64,000 nucleotides of DNA from NCBI RefSeq assembly GCF_020497125.1, contig NC_059073.1:10623225-10687224 (forward strand). The letters run 5' to 3'. Shown here one piece after another: positions 1 through 11,237 of this stretch. The notes below the pieces were generated by a model. That model ran no database searches and was not told the DNA's origin. It saw nothing but the letters and a program-made list of their open reading frames with translations. This stretch comes from Mauremys mutica. Taxonomy: Eukaryota > Chordata > Testudines > Geoemydidae. Made by a program: the position numbers and the translations under genes. Each line of letters opens with the position of its first letter. The stretch's first letter is position 1.

Positions 1-119
1 TTACGTTCTTATTAGGGGGGGAGGAATATGTTGTGTATTTGGTTGTCATGGGTTTTGTTACTATGGCAACTGAGTTAGACTATTAAGGGATAGCTCAGCC
101 GGTTTCAACCGGCTGAGTG

Positions 120-665
120 AGCTCTCTGTTTCTGTAAATAAAATGGAGGTTTTGGTTAGCTGTCTGCTCTCTGGCCTCAAGTGACTGCTTCCTACACCGG
201 CTGCCCCAAGGATATAACAGCTTTTGTTTGTGTGCTCTTTGTTTTGGGGGTTGTTCGCTCTTGGGACTAAGAGGGACAGGACATCAATCCAGGCTCTCCA
301 AATCTTTCTGAACCAATCTCTCATATTTCCCAAATTTATAAGTAACAGCCAGGCAAGGCGTGTTAGTTTTATCTTTGTTTCCTCAACTTGTAAATGTTCC
401 TTTTGCTAGAGGGTTTACCTCTGTTTGCTGTAACTTTGAACCTAAGGCTAGAGGGGGTTCCTCTGGGCTCTTTGAATCTGATTACCCTGTAAAGTTATTT
501 TCCATCCTGATTTTAGAGATGATTTTTACCTTTCTTTCTTTAATTAAAAGCCTTCTTTTTAAGAACCTGATTATTTTTCCCTTGCTTTATGATCTAAGGG
601 GGTTGGATCTGGACTCACCAGGAATTGGTGGCAGGGGAAATCCTGGCACGGCAGAGGAAGAGGAA
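120..665 (+). mobile_element. LTR-retroelement fragment (LTR-like, decayed)
   Basis: An AATAAA signal lies near 137-142. The stretch from about 345 to 640 matches, in order, a second locus at 42,880-43,130: blocks such as CTGTAAAGTTATTTTCCATC, then a T-rich stretch with TTTAATTAAAA, then AAGAACCTGATT, then a GGATCT/GGGTCT block followed by AATTGGTG. Two independent copies show a dispersed repeat, and the layout looks like a turtle LTR. Ends, primer-binding site and target duplications are not resolved. The ORFs here have no recognisable domain. Confidence 0.45.
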
Positions 666-1302
666 TGGAATTTTTTTACCCAGATGCTGCCTCTACCCAA
701 AATTCAGCGAGGCTGTTCCACAAGCCCTCTGCATCAGGAGCCACAAAGACAATTCCTGGGAAGGGATTAATGATCAGAGGAATCATTCATACATTGTATA
801 GGTACAACCCCTGTCCTAACATTGGTGCCTATGCACCCAATCACACACAGACATACAGATTATTCCTGCTATAGGCAAGACAAATCTGCATGAGCTAAAA
901 GGAAGACTGATGGGCTATTGCTATTCAGAATACAAATATATATTAATGCTGCTTCTGTAGAGTATTTGCCTACCCATAACAGGACCATTAACACACTGGT
1001 CCCGGGTACGTCCCAGAGGCTGTATGTTGTATTTGATGTTAAAGAGTTTGGTTAACAATTGGCATTTCTGTGCTACCTGCGGGAGGCAGCCATTGTGCTA
1101 AAAATGTAAGTCATTGTAACACTAGCAGCAGGGGGCCCAATGTCAGAGATGGTTAACTAGTTTTCCTTCAGCTTTACTACTGGTTGTACAATTTAAAATA
1201 TAGCTTTGCTGTTCACTCTTTTGAGAAGCAATGTGGGTAGAGGATTACGCAGAAGACTAGGACTCAGGAACTCCTAAACTCTCAAGGCTCAGCTACCCAG
1301 CA
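666..1302. other. Unassigned intergenic DNA
   Basis: No coding pattern, RNA gene or repeat was recognised here. Confidence 0.4.
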
Positions 1303-1459
1303 AGTTAGTGCACAGCAAGCCAGGGTGGGAATCAAGCCGCAGTACATTTAAGCAGCACTCCATGACTTTTACTGCACCGAGGCAGGGTCCACAGGGCAAA
1401 TTATTGCACAGCAAGCTGGTGCGCTGTCGATTCACACCCTGGTTTGCTGCTCACTAACT
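1303..1459. mobile_element. Short palindromic MITE-like element
   Basis: The left end AGTTAGTGCACAGCAAGCC and the reverse complement of the right end, AGTTAGTGAGCAGCAAACC, are near-identical. The match continues for about 31 bp (…AGGGTGGGAATC versus …AGGGTGTGAATC). The flanks CAGCA and CGGCA could be a 5-bp target duplication with one change. Size is 157 bp with no coding capacity. Superfamily is not clear. Confidence 0.6.
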
Positions 1460-2424
1460 CGGCATGTAGACAAGGAGCCCAGTTTCCTAGGAGTATTTGC
1501 TGTTCATTATTCATTGCTACGGGAACAGTCGTTTTCATTATGTGGTATTTTCTCTCTTCCCTGATTGGATGAAAGGAACGGTAATAAAGCGAGGTCGTGA
1601 GGGGCAGGTCACTAGGTCTGTGAGTCACTCAGGAGAGGTTCGGGATGATTTGTGAGATGAAGAGGAATGCGCCAAAGCTGGTTTACATTCAAAACTCTCC
1701 TTTTGGGTCACTTAAGCCAGGTCCTGCCAGAGCCAGCACCGTGAGTATAATTAGTCTATAATACTTAAACTGAGATCAGATTTGTTTGTTACAGTCACAC
1801 CAAGTAGTGTTGTGTGTACAGCTCCACTCACAAAGGGTGTAGACAGATCCTTGTCTAGCTTATTTGGTTGCATCTAGTCAGGAGGTCCACATGGTCCACC
1901 CCACCAAAGAGGAGACCTCACACACTTATCTGTCTCGTTTAACTGCATTACAGCTATGGTTCTGGCCTGAGTTTTGGGGACGAAGTCCTTCCACATTGTG
2001 TTGAATGGCTGTAGCAAAGCATTGTGCAGCAGTATTTCATTTCAAGGGCACTTGCTGAATAATACCGCTATCCATTTTTCTGTCACCTGTTACTATTCAC
2101 AATGCTCCTTATCACAAGCCAATTAGCAATTGCAACATCTTTTGTTGCAACACCTGAGCATTACACCAAGCAATAGTCATTACCAGGATATTGTCAACAT
2201 ACTCTCAAGCAACCACGCCTGTTAGTAGCAGATCACAGAGATCTGTTGCAAATGAATTAAATCTTTGCTCTGGACAAACTGATTGGCAAAAACAGGTCGT
2301 TTATTCCTAAAATGGAGTTTTTAATGAATTTTCAAATGGCTTGAACTGTTGCAATCCAAAACTCTATAGTGATTCATTGGTATTGTTAATAGTAGGGCCA
2401 AAAGTCCCTAACCAAAATTGGAGC
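1460..2424. other. Unassigned intergenic DNA
   Basis: No convincing coding frame or repeat was recognised. The 75-residue minus-strand ORF overlapping the left part has no domain signature. Confidence 0.4.
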
Positions 2425-2665
2425 CCCCATTGTGTTAGGTGCTGTACATACACATTGCAAAAGACGGAGAGTTTACACTCTAAATAGACAGGACAGACAA
2501 AGGGCAGGAAGAGAGGCAGTACCACTGATCCTCATGTTACAGATGGGGGGCTCAGAGACACAAAGAGATTCATGCCCAGGCATCTCACTCCCTTCGATTT
2601 CAAAATTTGGGCTTGCGCGACTTCCCCAAGGTCACACAATGGGTCTGTGCCCCCACTGGAAATTG
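2425..2665 (-). mobile_element. MIR-type amniote SINE
   Basis: Contains the characteristic order GTGTTAGGTGCTGTAC, TTTACACTCTAAATAGACA, CTCATGTTACAGATGGGG, then CCCCAAGGTCACACA, the reverse-strand pattern of ancient MIR/CORE-SINEs. Strongly diverged. Confidence 0.6.
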
Positions 2666-2950
2666 ATTGCAGCTCACCTGCATCCCTGTCCATAGCTTTA
2701 ACCATAACACCATTGCCCATGTCGTAGCATCTCGGTGTGCCCGATTGGTCAGATTTAACCCAACTGCTCTGACATTGTGTACCAGGCTGTGGTCCCAGTT
2801 CTGCCCTTGGCCAATGAGGGGGGAAATTCTATGGAGTTACATGCATGTAACTGATGGCAGAACTGGCCCCAGCCAGGGTATCTTAATAACACTTTGGGAC
2901 AAAAGGCTACAAAGTCCATCCAGGTCTAGCTGCTGCCAAGCCCCATGGGC

Positions 2951-3003
2951 ATATAGGATTGGAAAGGACCTCTGGGGTCATTGAATTCAGCCCCTTGCTA
3001 TTC
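2951..3003 (-). mobile_element. CR1 LINE 3' tail, left half of a split copy
   Basis: Reads ATAGGATTGGAAAGGACCTC then GGGGTCATTGAATTCAGCCCC, the reverse complement of a CR1 3' end. The same copy appears to resume at about 4,031 after a younger LINE insertion. Confidence 0.6.
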
Positions 3004-4030
3004 AAAAGGGGTAAACAGTGAGGTGGCAAAATATGCAGATAATACAAAACTAGTTAAGTCCAAAGCAGACTCAGACGAGTTAGAAAGGGATGTCTCAAAA
3101 CTGGGTAACTGGGCAACAAAATGGCAGATGAAATTCAATGTTGATAAATGCAAAGTACTGCACATTGGAAAACATAATCCCAACTATACATACGAAATGA
3201 AGGGGTCTAAATTAGCTGTTACCACTCAAGAAAGAGATCTTGGAGTCATTGTGGATAGTTCTCTGAAAACATCCACTCACTGTGCAGTGGCAGGCAAAAA
3301 AGTGAACAGAATGTTGGGACTCATTAGGAAAGGGGTATATAATAAGACAGAAAATAGCATGTTGCCTCTATATAAATCCATGGTACGTCCGCATCTTGAA
3401 TACTGCGTGCGGATCTGCTCATCCCGTCTCAAAAAAGATATATTGGAATTGGAAAAGGTACAGAACATGGCAACAAAATGGTTAGGGTCTGGAACAGCTT
3501 CCATATGAAGTGAGATTAATAAGATTGAGACGTTTCAGCTTGGAAAAGAGACGACTAATGGGGGATATAATGGAGGTCTATAAAATCATGACTGGTGTGG
3601 AGAAAGTAAATAAGAAAGTGTTATTTACTCCTGCTCATAACACAAGAACTAGGGGTCACCAAATGAAATTAATAGGCAGCAGGTTTAAAACAAACAAAAG
3701 GAAGTATTTCTTCACACAATGCACAGTCAACCTGTGGAACTCTTTGCCAAAGGATGTTGTGAAGGCCAAGACTGTAACAGGTTTCAAAAAAGCACTAGAT
3801 ACATTCATGGAGGATAGGTCCATCAATGGCTATTAGCCAGGATGGGCAGGGCTGGTGTCTCTAGCCTCTGTTTGCCAGAAACTGGGACTGGGTGACAGGA
3901 GATGGATCACATGATGATTACCTGTTCTGTTCATTCCCTCTGGGGCACCTGGCACTGGCCACTGTCGGAAGACAGGATACTGGGCTAGATGGACCTTTCG
4001 GCTGACCCAGTAGGGCCATTCTTATGTTCC
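3004..4030 (+). mobile_element. 5'-truncated CR1-like LINE (ATTCTTATGTTC-tailed type)
   Basis: Encodes the C-terminal part of a non-LTR reverse transcriptase. The first fragment (about 3,008-3,505) starts at the catalytic box, read as KYADNTKL instead of the usual YADDTKL, and continues through WQMKFNVDKCKVLHIG and VRPHLEYC. The frame breaks near 3,505 and resumes at 3,510-3,836 ([19 protein letters not shown]…[14 protein letters not shown]). The 3' UTR follows, with GGGCTAGATGGACC and the terminus ATTCTTATGTTC. With a frameshift, a changed catalytic Asp and no endonuclease or RT N-terminus, it is dead. It lies inside an older minus-strand CR1. Confidence 0.85.
3008..3836 (+). pseudogene. LINE reverse transcriptase C-terminal fragment, frameshifted
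   Basis: Two overlapping frames (2,981-3,508 and 3,510-3,836) together cover the end of the palm domain and the thumb and C-terminal region of a CR1-type ORF2. The catalytic FADD/YADD box is YADN. The reading frame shifts around 3,500-3,510, after KVQNMATKWL. The coding relic runs straight into the LINE 3' UTR. It is not a host gene. Confidence 0.85.
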
Positions 4031-4365
4031 AGGCCACGCCATCCTATAATCCCATAATAAATGTATCAATCTCTATCTTAAAACCATTTACGTTTCTTGC
4101 CCTCTCTCCTACTGGGAGACTGCTCCTGAATCTTGTTCCACTGATGGTTAGAAAATTTCTTCTAATTTCCAGTCACCATTTATTCATAACCAGTTTTGCC
4201 CCATTTGTTCTTGTGCCAATGTCGTCCTTTAGCTTCAATAGCTTTATCTCTCCTTGGTGTTTATCCCCCTGATGTATTTACAGAGCGCAATCATGACCCC
4301 TCTTAGTCTTCGGTTGGCCAGGGTAAACACACCAAACTCAGTTTCCTCCTCAGTTTTCCTTCGAG
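4031..4365 (-). mobile_element. CR1 LINE, right half of the split copy
   Basis: The reverse complement encodes typical CR1 C-terminal blocks, with RRLRGVMIALCKYIRGIN and [11 protein letters not shown] visible on the minus strand. Together with 2,951-3,003 it forms one old minus-strand CR1 interrupted by the LINE at 3,004-4,030. Confidence 0.65.
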
Positions 4366-4766
4366 AGGCATCTTTACTCAAAACATTCATCGACACGGAC
4401 GGCGTTGCTGTCTTTGGAAACTCGTTCCACACATTCATTATCCTCAGTGCAGAAAAGCTGTCTGCTGTACTCCCGCAAGGAATGGCTCATTTGTTTTCAC
4501 ATTTTTTGACCCATATGATATGTGTTCAGTTAATGTGTACTTGAAGAGTACAGCTTAAGGTCTGTACCAAGCAAAGCACCAGTCTTCAATCTGAATTTCC
4601 CTAGTGTCTGGGAGGGGAACGGGCAGACCGCAAAATGGGCTGCAAAGAGAAACTGACTAACCCTAATCATTTCCGCAGGGCAGTCAGCTCCATTTTTACA
4701 GTGGAAAACTGACTGGAAATATTCTGTTCTGTATTATCCTTCATCTACCTGTACCTTGACAGGGTT
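4366..4766. other. Unassigned intergenic DNA
   Basis: Nothing recognised apart from a possible weak continuation of the CR1 copy at the left edge. Confidence 0.35.
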
Positions 4767-4822
4767 CAGAGTGGTAGCTGTGTTAGTCGTATCAGCAAAA
4801 ACAACGAGGGGTCCCTGAGAAG
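4767..4822 (+). repeat. Fragment of the chelonian GTGGCACCTTAGAGACTAAC repeat
   Basis: GTTCAGAGTGGTAGCTGTGT then TAGTC, TATCAGCAAAAACAACGAGG and GGTCC match the head of the repeat seen better at 36,857 and 41,632. The body is missing. Confidence 0.6.
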
Positions 4823-6227
4823 TTCTTTTCCAATGGGGGCCTTAAAAGCCAAACATTAGAAACTTGTGTTACAAAATGTTGGCCCTAGTTTTCATTTTAG
4901 TTAAAAAACAAAAGAGAAACTATTAATTCAGCATTAAGAAGGTAGGAAGTTCTGAAAGCAAAGGACCCTAATAATAAAATAATAATAATATTAAATAATA
5001 TTCTGTTGGTCTCCATTATCTCTTCTCTTATACTTTTTGGGACAGGGGCTATTTTTTTTTGTTCTGTGTTGTACAGAACCTGGCACAATGGAGTTCTGGT
5101 CTGTCACTGGGTTCCCAGGCGATAAAATAAGAAACAGGAATAACAAAGAATTATAAAGAGCTAAAAAAGAAATGCCAGGAAACATGACAACATGCAGGCA
5201 GATCCATTCCTAAGCAGAGCAGTTTTCAAAGTTTTCCTAGATGCATCAGCGGGTCTTTAATATAATGTTGTGAAATCGAATTTATTTCTTGTCATGAAAG
5301 AACTAATTCATCACAGGGAACATATGGCTTCCCATATGATTTAGCATCTGGGTCTCCACAATGTAACACACCATTGGAGTTAACACTTGTGCCTGAGTTT
5401 TGTGATGCTAAGAGCCATTACTTAGTTTTCCCTATTCCCACAGATCATTTTCCTTTTCTAAAAGTACCCCGGTCCGCTTGTATACAGGAAACGTCCTATA
5501 CTGCACCCTTCCATTTGAGCTGGAGACTCTGTTTAGGCCATGAGAAATTCACCCCCTGATTGAATTTCCAGGAATGGCTCCTTCAGTAATTAATGCTTGG
5601 ACCACATGGTTGGCTGGACCTTCTGGAAAGCGTGTTTGAGCTGTAAAACAACTCGTGCGAGCAGAAATCTTCTACATTTGAGCATCTTGCCTTCCGGCTA
5701 ATGCAGTAATTATGTGAAAACCACACTGTACCTCTGCAGATGGCTTCCCTCCCTTCCCGGGAGGCAGCACATTTAATTTCTGCATTGCATTGTCATGTAT
5801 TCATTATCTGGCCAATAACATGATTAATGTATGCTGTCTGGGTGAAATGTGTCATGGAATAACCCCCACTGGATTTTAAATAATATTTATATAATAAAAT
5901 AACAACAATATAATGGGCCAGTAAACAATATATTTACTATAGACTATATATGATGCGACAGGATATATTTGAATGAACAGTGTATCTGAAGGTGCTGTGT
6001 TTAATAATATTCTATACTGCAGTATATTAAATGCATGTGTTACATTAACGCTCATGTGCTGTGCATCAAAGATGGATGGAACAGGTCAGACAACATAGCC
6101 AAACTGAATGGCTGCCTAACAATCCAACCAAACTTGAACAGAAAGGGTGGCCTTGCTCTTCAGGCAGTGGGCTCAAGCGAGCTGAGGTAATTCCTGGTCT
6201 TTTTAAATATAATATATGGAGATCTAC
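4823..6227. other. Unassigned intergenic DNA with AT-rich patches
   Basis: Includes a short degenerate (AAT)n run near 4,970-5,000 and AT-rich sequence at 5,870-6,030. No coding frame with a recognisable domain was found. Confidence 0.4.
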
Positions 6228-6402
6228 CTATCTCATAGAACTGGAAGGGACCCTGAAAGGTCATCGAGTCCAGCCCCCTGCCTTCACCAGCAAGACCAAG
6301 TACTGATTTTCCCCTAGATCCCTAAGTGGCCCCCTCAAGGGTAGAGCTCACAAGCCTGTGTTTAGCAGGCCACTGCTCAAACCACTGGACTATCCCTCCC
6401 CA
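6228..6402 (-). mobile_element. tRNA-derived SINE with CR1-like tail (Cry / tortoise Pol III SINE type)
   Basis: On the minus strand the head reads GGGGAGGGATAGTCCAGTGG then TTTGAGCAGTGG, a Pol III A-box region. A degenerate B-box follows (CTTGTGAGCTCTACCC). The 3' part, GGGGGCTGGACTCGATGACC, resembles a CR1 3' end, as known for tortoise SINEs that borrow CR1 reverse transcriptase. Its 5' end abuts a plus-strand MIR. Confidence 0.75.
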
Positions 6403-6585
6403 CATAGACTTCCATAGACTCCCTTTGTGACCCAGGACAAATTACTTAATCCCTCTTCGTCAGTGCCTCTTTCTGTAGAACCTGGATAATAATATCTCTG
6501 CCTCAAAGGATATTGCGAGGATAAATCCAGTAATGATTGTGAGGTGCTAAGATACTATGGTGATATAATGACATAGATGGATAGA
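6403..6585 (+). mobile_element. MIR-type SINE
   Basis: Diverged forward MIR pattern: TTTGTGACCCAGGACAAATT, ACTTAATCCCTCTTCGTCAG, CCTGGATAATAATA and a GAGGATAAA block. Confidence 0.5.
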
Positions 6586-8208
6586 TCTCAGGGGGTTTCA
6601 TCTGAGTGACTGGACGACAAGCATAGTGAACATCAGTGTAAATGGGGTAGGATCTGGGGCTAAACTAGGGGAAGAACAAGTTAACAACTGCTTAGAAAAG
6701 TTGGAAATGCATCCTAGGCACTTAAGGAACTGGCTAAAGAGATCTCTGGCCCATTAGTGATCATCTCTGAGAATTTATGAAGGATGCGAGAGATCCCAGA
6801 GGACTGGAAAAGGGCAAATGTTGTACCTGTCTATAAAAAGGGGAATAAGGGCAACCCAGGGAATTACAGACCAGTCCTCTTAACTTTGGTACCTGGAAAG
6901 ATAATGGAGCAAATAAACAATACATTTGTAAGCACGTATGATAAAATAAGGTGATAGGTAACAGTCATCATTGATTTGTCAAGAACAAATCATGTCAAAC
7001 CAACCTAATATACTTCTCTCACAGGGTAACAAACCTTGTGCATGCCAGGATTGGGGGGAGAGCAGTAGGTGTGCTATATCTTGACTTCAGTAAGGCTTTT
7101 GATACTGTCTCATCTGACCCCCTCATAAACAAACACGAGAAATATAGCCTAGATGGAGCTACTATAAGGTGGGTGCACAACTTGTTGGAAAAGCATAGTC
7201 AGAGTAGTTATCAATGCTTTACAATCAAGCTGGAAGGGCATACAGAGTGGGGTCCTATAGGGATCTGTCCAGTTCTGTTCAATATCTTCATAAGTGATTT
7301 GGCTAATGGCATAGAGTGTACACTGATAAAGTTTGTGGACGATACCAAGCTTGGAGAGGTTGCAAGCGCTTTGGAGGACAGCATTAGAACTCAAAATGAT
7401 CTAGAGAAACTGAAGTAAATAGGATGAAATTCAATAAGGACAAATACAAAGTACTCCACTTAGGAAGGAACAATCAATTGTACAATCACAAAATGGGAAA
7501 TGACTGCCTAGAAAGGCGAACTGTGGAAAAGGATCTAGGGTTTATAGTAGATCGCAGATTAAATATGCGGCAACAAAGTAACACTGTTGCAAACAAGCAA
7601 AGATCATTCTGGGATGTATTAGCCAGCATGTTGTAACCACGACACTAGAAGTAATTCTGCCACTCTACTCAGCACTGATAAGGCCTCAAATGGAGTACCA
7701 TATCCAGTTCTGGGCACCACACTTTGGGAAAATGGTGGAAAAACTGGAGAAAGTCCAGAGAAGAGCAACAAAAATGAATAAAGGTCTAGAAAACATGACC
7801 TATGAGGAAAGATTAAAAAAATTGGGTTTGTTTAGTCTGGAGAAGAGAAGACTGAGGGGGGACATGATAACAGTTTTCAAGTATGTAAAAGGTTGTTATC
7901 AAGAGGGGTGTGGATCTATTGTTCTTAACCACTGAAGACAGGACAAGACACAATGGGCTTAAATTGCAGCAAGGGCAGTTTAGGTTGGAAATTAGGAGAA
8001 ACTTCCTAACTGTCAGAGTAGTTAAGCACTGGAACAAATTACCTAGGGAGGTTGTGGAATCTCTGTCATTGGAGGTTTTTAAGAGCAGGTTAGACAAACA
8101 CCTGTCAGGGACGGTCTAGATAATACTTAGTCCTGCCTCAGTGCAGGGGACTGGACTAGATGACTTCTTGAAGTCCCTACCAGGCCTACATTCCTATGAT
8201 TCTATGAT
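6586..8208 (+). mobile_element. Decayed CR1 LINE
   Basis: About 1.6 kb of CR1 ORF2 relic plus 3' UTR. Readable blocks, in order, are EDWKRANVVPVYKKG-like coding near 6,800, [14 protein letters not shown] at 7,080, a catalytic box FVDDTKL at 7,330, KVLHLGRNNQ near 7,450, and EKRRLRGDMITVFKY at 7,840. Frames change several times. The 3' UTR contains GGGGACTGGACTAGATGAC and ends in ATTCCTATGATTCTATGAT. Confidence 0.9.
6780..8119 (+). pseudogene. CR1 reverse transcriptase relic
   Basis: Palm-domain motif A ([12 protein letters not shown], about 7,078-7,113) and motif C (FVDDTKL, about 7,331-7,351) survive in the 126-residue frame 7,038-7,418. Downstream C-terminal blocks are split over the frames 7,424-7,636, 7,690-7,935 and 7,910-8,119. 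The upstream endonuclease is absent. The multiple frameshifts suggest an older insertion than the CR1 at 23.7 kb. Confidence 0.85.
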
Positions 8209-8694
8209 CTGGGTGGTTGTGAGAGAAGGGATCCCTGAAGAGGCGTGTGTTCAGCGTCTGGAGGGAGAAGGAGTACCTCATGTTACATTTGATCAACCAT
8301 TCTCCGGATGACCCAGCACCAACACTAACACAAAGCTTGCTGCATCTTAACCGCATTGAGCAGAAGGCTGTGCATCAAGGAGGAAAATGGGATGATTTTG
8401 GAGGACCGCTCTTCGCTGTATAGCTACGGTATGTATATTTTATGCTTCTTTGTCCTCTGCACTGCCTGGTTAAATCTCTAAGGACTCTGCTGTGTATAGC
8501 AGCAAACAGCCATTTTGTGTCCATTTCAGCCCCACATTTTACTTTTGTTTTTTCTTGTTTTTTTGTTCTTCTCCCAATCTGAAGTAAAGGCCCTGCAGTG
8601 GGAACATGTTGTATGGGGTAAAAGACACATTACGTGTATCAAGAGAATACAATCCATAACCGTATTTCCTCGCTCCTGTAACAGACTGGTTAGT
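8209..8694. other. Unassigned intergenic DNA
   Basis: No recognisable gene or repeat. Confidence 0.4.
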
Positions 8695-8812
8695 GGCCAT
8701 ATTCATGGATTCACAGATTTACAATACCCGGCAGGACCACTGTGATCACCTAATCTGTCTTCCTGCATAACAGAGCCCATTGAATTAATTCCTGACCCTA
8801 GTATATGGGACA
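8695..8812 (-). mobile_element. CR1-type LINE 3' end
   Basis: ATTCATGGATTCACAGATTT then GGACCACTGTGATCACCTAA and TCTGTCTTCCTGCATAACAG form the reverse complement of a CR1-type 3' tail. A similar tail is at 12,930. Confidence 0.6.
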
Positions 8813-8834
8813 CCAGGCCGTCTTAAGTATATGT

Positions 8835-9454
8835 CAGGGGTTCTCAAACTGTGGTCGGCAGACTGCCAGTGGTCCACGATCTCCATTCAGGTGGTCTGTG
8901 GATAGTTCCCTCTAAGGTGCGCGCCTAGGTGGCCACACACCTAATTAGTGGAGCCGCGTAGGCGTGGCTCCACTAATTACGTGTCTGGGCCCTGGAGAAG
9001 ATGCACATGTAAGGTCAGGCGGTGGCCTTGTGGGGAATAGAGGGTAGGTGGGAGGAGGATGTGGGGTGAGAAGGGGGCAGAAGGTGCAGGGCTGCGGCGG
9101 CCAGAGAAAGAGGCGACTTTCCCCAGCTCCAGGGCTGCAGCTGCAGCTTCAGGGCAGAGACCCTCCCTCCTTCCCAGCCCCAGCTCGGGGGCTGCCGTGG
9201 CGGGGGAGAGAAGGCACATCCATCGCATTAGAAAGGTAAGACTACTGATATTATAATAGGAGTTGTGTGCTTTTATTTGTAGAACAAAAAAACGTTAATT
9301 ATTAAGGGGTTTTTTTATATAGCACTTTTATCCAAAGTGCTTTACAATAGTTAGCTAACGGTACAAACAACATTTGGAAAGATCATTAAGTGGTCCACCG
9401 AGACCCTCAGCAATTTTCAAGTGGTCTGTGGAAAAAAAAGTTTGAGAATCACTG
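8835..9454. mobile_element. Non-autonomous hAT element with GC-rich interior
   Basis: Terminal inverted repeats are CAGGGGTTCTCAAACT and, on the right, AGTTTGAGAATCACTG. The 8-bp flanks are GTATATGT (8,827-8,834) and GCATATAT (9,455-9,462), a target duplication with two changes, as expected for hAT. Subterminal copies of GTGGTCYRYGG occur at both ends. The interior holds a perfect hairpin at 8,942-8,979 and a GC-rich block at about 9,040-9,220. ORFs inside are not transposase. Confidence 0.85.
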
Positions 9455-9462
9455 GCATATAT

Positions 9463-9995
9463 GATCATGGTTCCCTCTAGTGGCCAGTGTTGCAAGATTA
9501 TATAAACTCTAAACCTGGTACAATTAAAAGAAATACTAGCACAACTAGCGGTAGGCAGCGAGGTTATTTTTGCAAGAGAAAGCCTTTAATTTGGTCTCTG
9601 CTCATGTGGTCCCAGAAACAATACACTCCAGATATGTCATGCTACAGAAAGAAAATTGTTACCCTTCATCGGTCAGATGTACTGACAAACCAACCAGGAA
9701 TTGCATTTTGTTGTTTGTTGTTGAACATTTGCCAAACATGAGCGGGAGTCCCCCTGCTGCAGGAAAACAAAAGAGCATGAAATTGTCAGAAATCTGGTGA
9801 TCTGGGAACCTCTGGGAGGTAAACTTTCTAAAGGGGGACTGCAAACATGCCGTGCTTGCTCACAAAGTTATGTAAAACAAGTGCATATGCCCAGGGTAGT
9901 TGCTGAGTCTGCCATGTCTGAAGGCGTCACGGCCTAGAACAACGTGTGTTTCACACACAATAACACAGCATGCTGCACAACTCAGTGAGTTTTAC
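9463..9995. other. Unassigned intergenic DNA
   Basis: Nothing identified. Small ORFs here overlap in several frames without domain signatures. Confidence 0.35.
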
Positions 9996-10290
9996 ACAAA
10001 GACTTGGAGGTCTGCTGGCTGGGACACAGGATTGGGAATCAGGAGACGTTGGTTCTATCCCTAGCTCAACCACTGATTAATTATATGACTATCGGCAAGT
10101 CACTTCTCCTCTCTGTTGAAGGTGTTTTTGGGGGTTTTTTTTTGCATCCAACTTTTTGTCTGTCAGAAGTTCTTTGGGGGCAGGGACTGTCTCTTACAAT
10201 GTGTATGTACAGCACCAAGCACCCCAGGACCCTGGTCTCAAGCTGAGGCCTCCAGGTGCTAGTGTTATACAATTAATAATGACAATAAGG
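9996..10290 (+). mobile_element. MIR-type SINE
   Basis: Forward MIR blocks: GGGAATCAGGAGACGTTGGT, TTCTATCCCTAGCTCAACCA, GGCAAGTCACTTCTCCTCTC, GGGGGCAGGGACTGTCTCTT, TGTACAGCACCAAGCACCCC, and an A/T-rich tail. One of the best-preserved MIR-type copies in the window. Confidence 0.7.
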
Positions 10291-11146
10291 TGTAGTGGAA
10301 AATGCGGTAGCAGTTAAGCGCATGGTACTGAGGCCTGCTCTACATTGGGAAATTAGGTTGGTGTAAATACATCACTAAAGGGTGTGAAAAATCCAAACCC
10401 CTGCTGCCAAGGGAGCCATCCTAAAATTTGCAAGCCTCAGTAAGACTGTTTATCAGGTACGACCTATTTTATACTCTGCGTTCAGTTCTTTAACAAAAGG
10501 TGTCCCACCTTTTTATTTAAAATGCTTTTTATTTTCATTATAGAAATTCTCAGACGTTCATATTGATTTTTCTCCCTTCTGCTTTTATGTTGCCCACAGA
10601 TCAAATGCAATAATAACCTCTGAGAGGCTGGGAAGGGCATATTTATCTGCCTAGGCAAGGTCTGGGGATGATAGCTCAGAGCCATGACATCGTCAGGGCT
10701 GTTATATTTCCATTCACTAATGCTCTCTTTTTATATGTAAAAATACATAACTGGGACTTTCCATAGTGGAAACGTTCAGTGCATCTTCAGCTGGGGATCA
10801 TAGCGGTAAAGCCTGAACCTAAGAGGTACTGAGTGCTTTCTGAGACCTGCTGAGCACCCCTGCTCCCAGACACTCAGTATCTTGCAGAAGCAGACTCTTA
10901 ACGTGTCATATTTTTAGTGATGATAATAATAATATCAACTTTTCTCTAGCTCTTTTGTACCATGCTTGCAAAAGTGTGTCACATCCCCCTCTGGTGGCTA
11001 GTCCACGTAATGGATAACAGGCTACTGTTGCTGACAGCTAATCAGGTTATCTCCCAAGGTTATGTAACAGCTCTCTGAGCTTCAGTGCCACAGGTTTTGG
11101 GGCCAAACACTTTTGACAAACTGTGCTGGAGATGGTTACACTTCTG
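10291..11146. other. Unassigned intergenic DNA with repeat traces
   Basis: At 10,328-10,405 there is a trace of a chelonian DNA element (GGCCTGCTCTACATTGGGAA and GGGTGTGAAAAATCC). Short (AAT)n occurs near 10,925. Otherwise nothing recognised. Confidence 0.35.
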
Positions 11147-11234
11147 GGGCCAGATCCCCAGCTGGGGTACATTGGTGTAACTCCATCACAGTCACTAAAA
11201 CTATGCTGATTTACACCAGCAAGGGATGTGGTCC
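11147..11234. mobile_element. Palindromic MITE (GGGCCAGATC family)
   Basis: Ends GGGCCAGATCCCCAGCTG and CAGCAAGGGATGTGGTCC are inverted. The middle carries GTGTAACTCC and GATTTACACC, another inverted pair. Same family style as 59,733 and 61,167. Confidence 0.5.
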
Positions 11235-11237
11235 TTC

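Noticed and set aside
6228..6402. tRNA gene candidate on the minus strand
   Set aside because: The A-box-like head is part of a SINE with a CR1-like tail. A functional cloverleaf with intact acceptor stem is not apparent.
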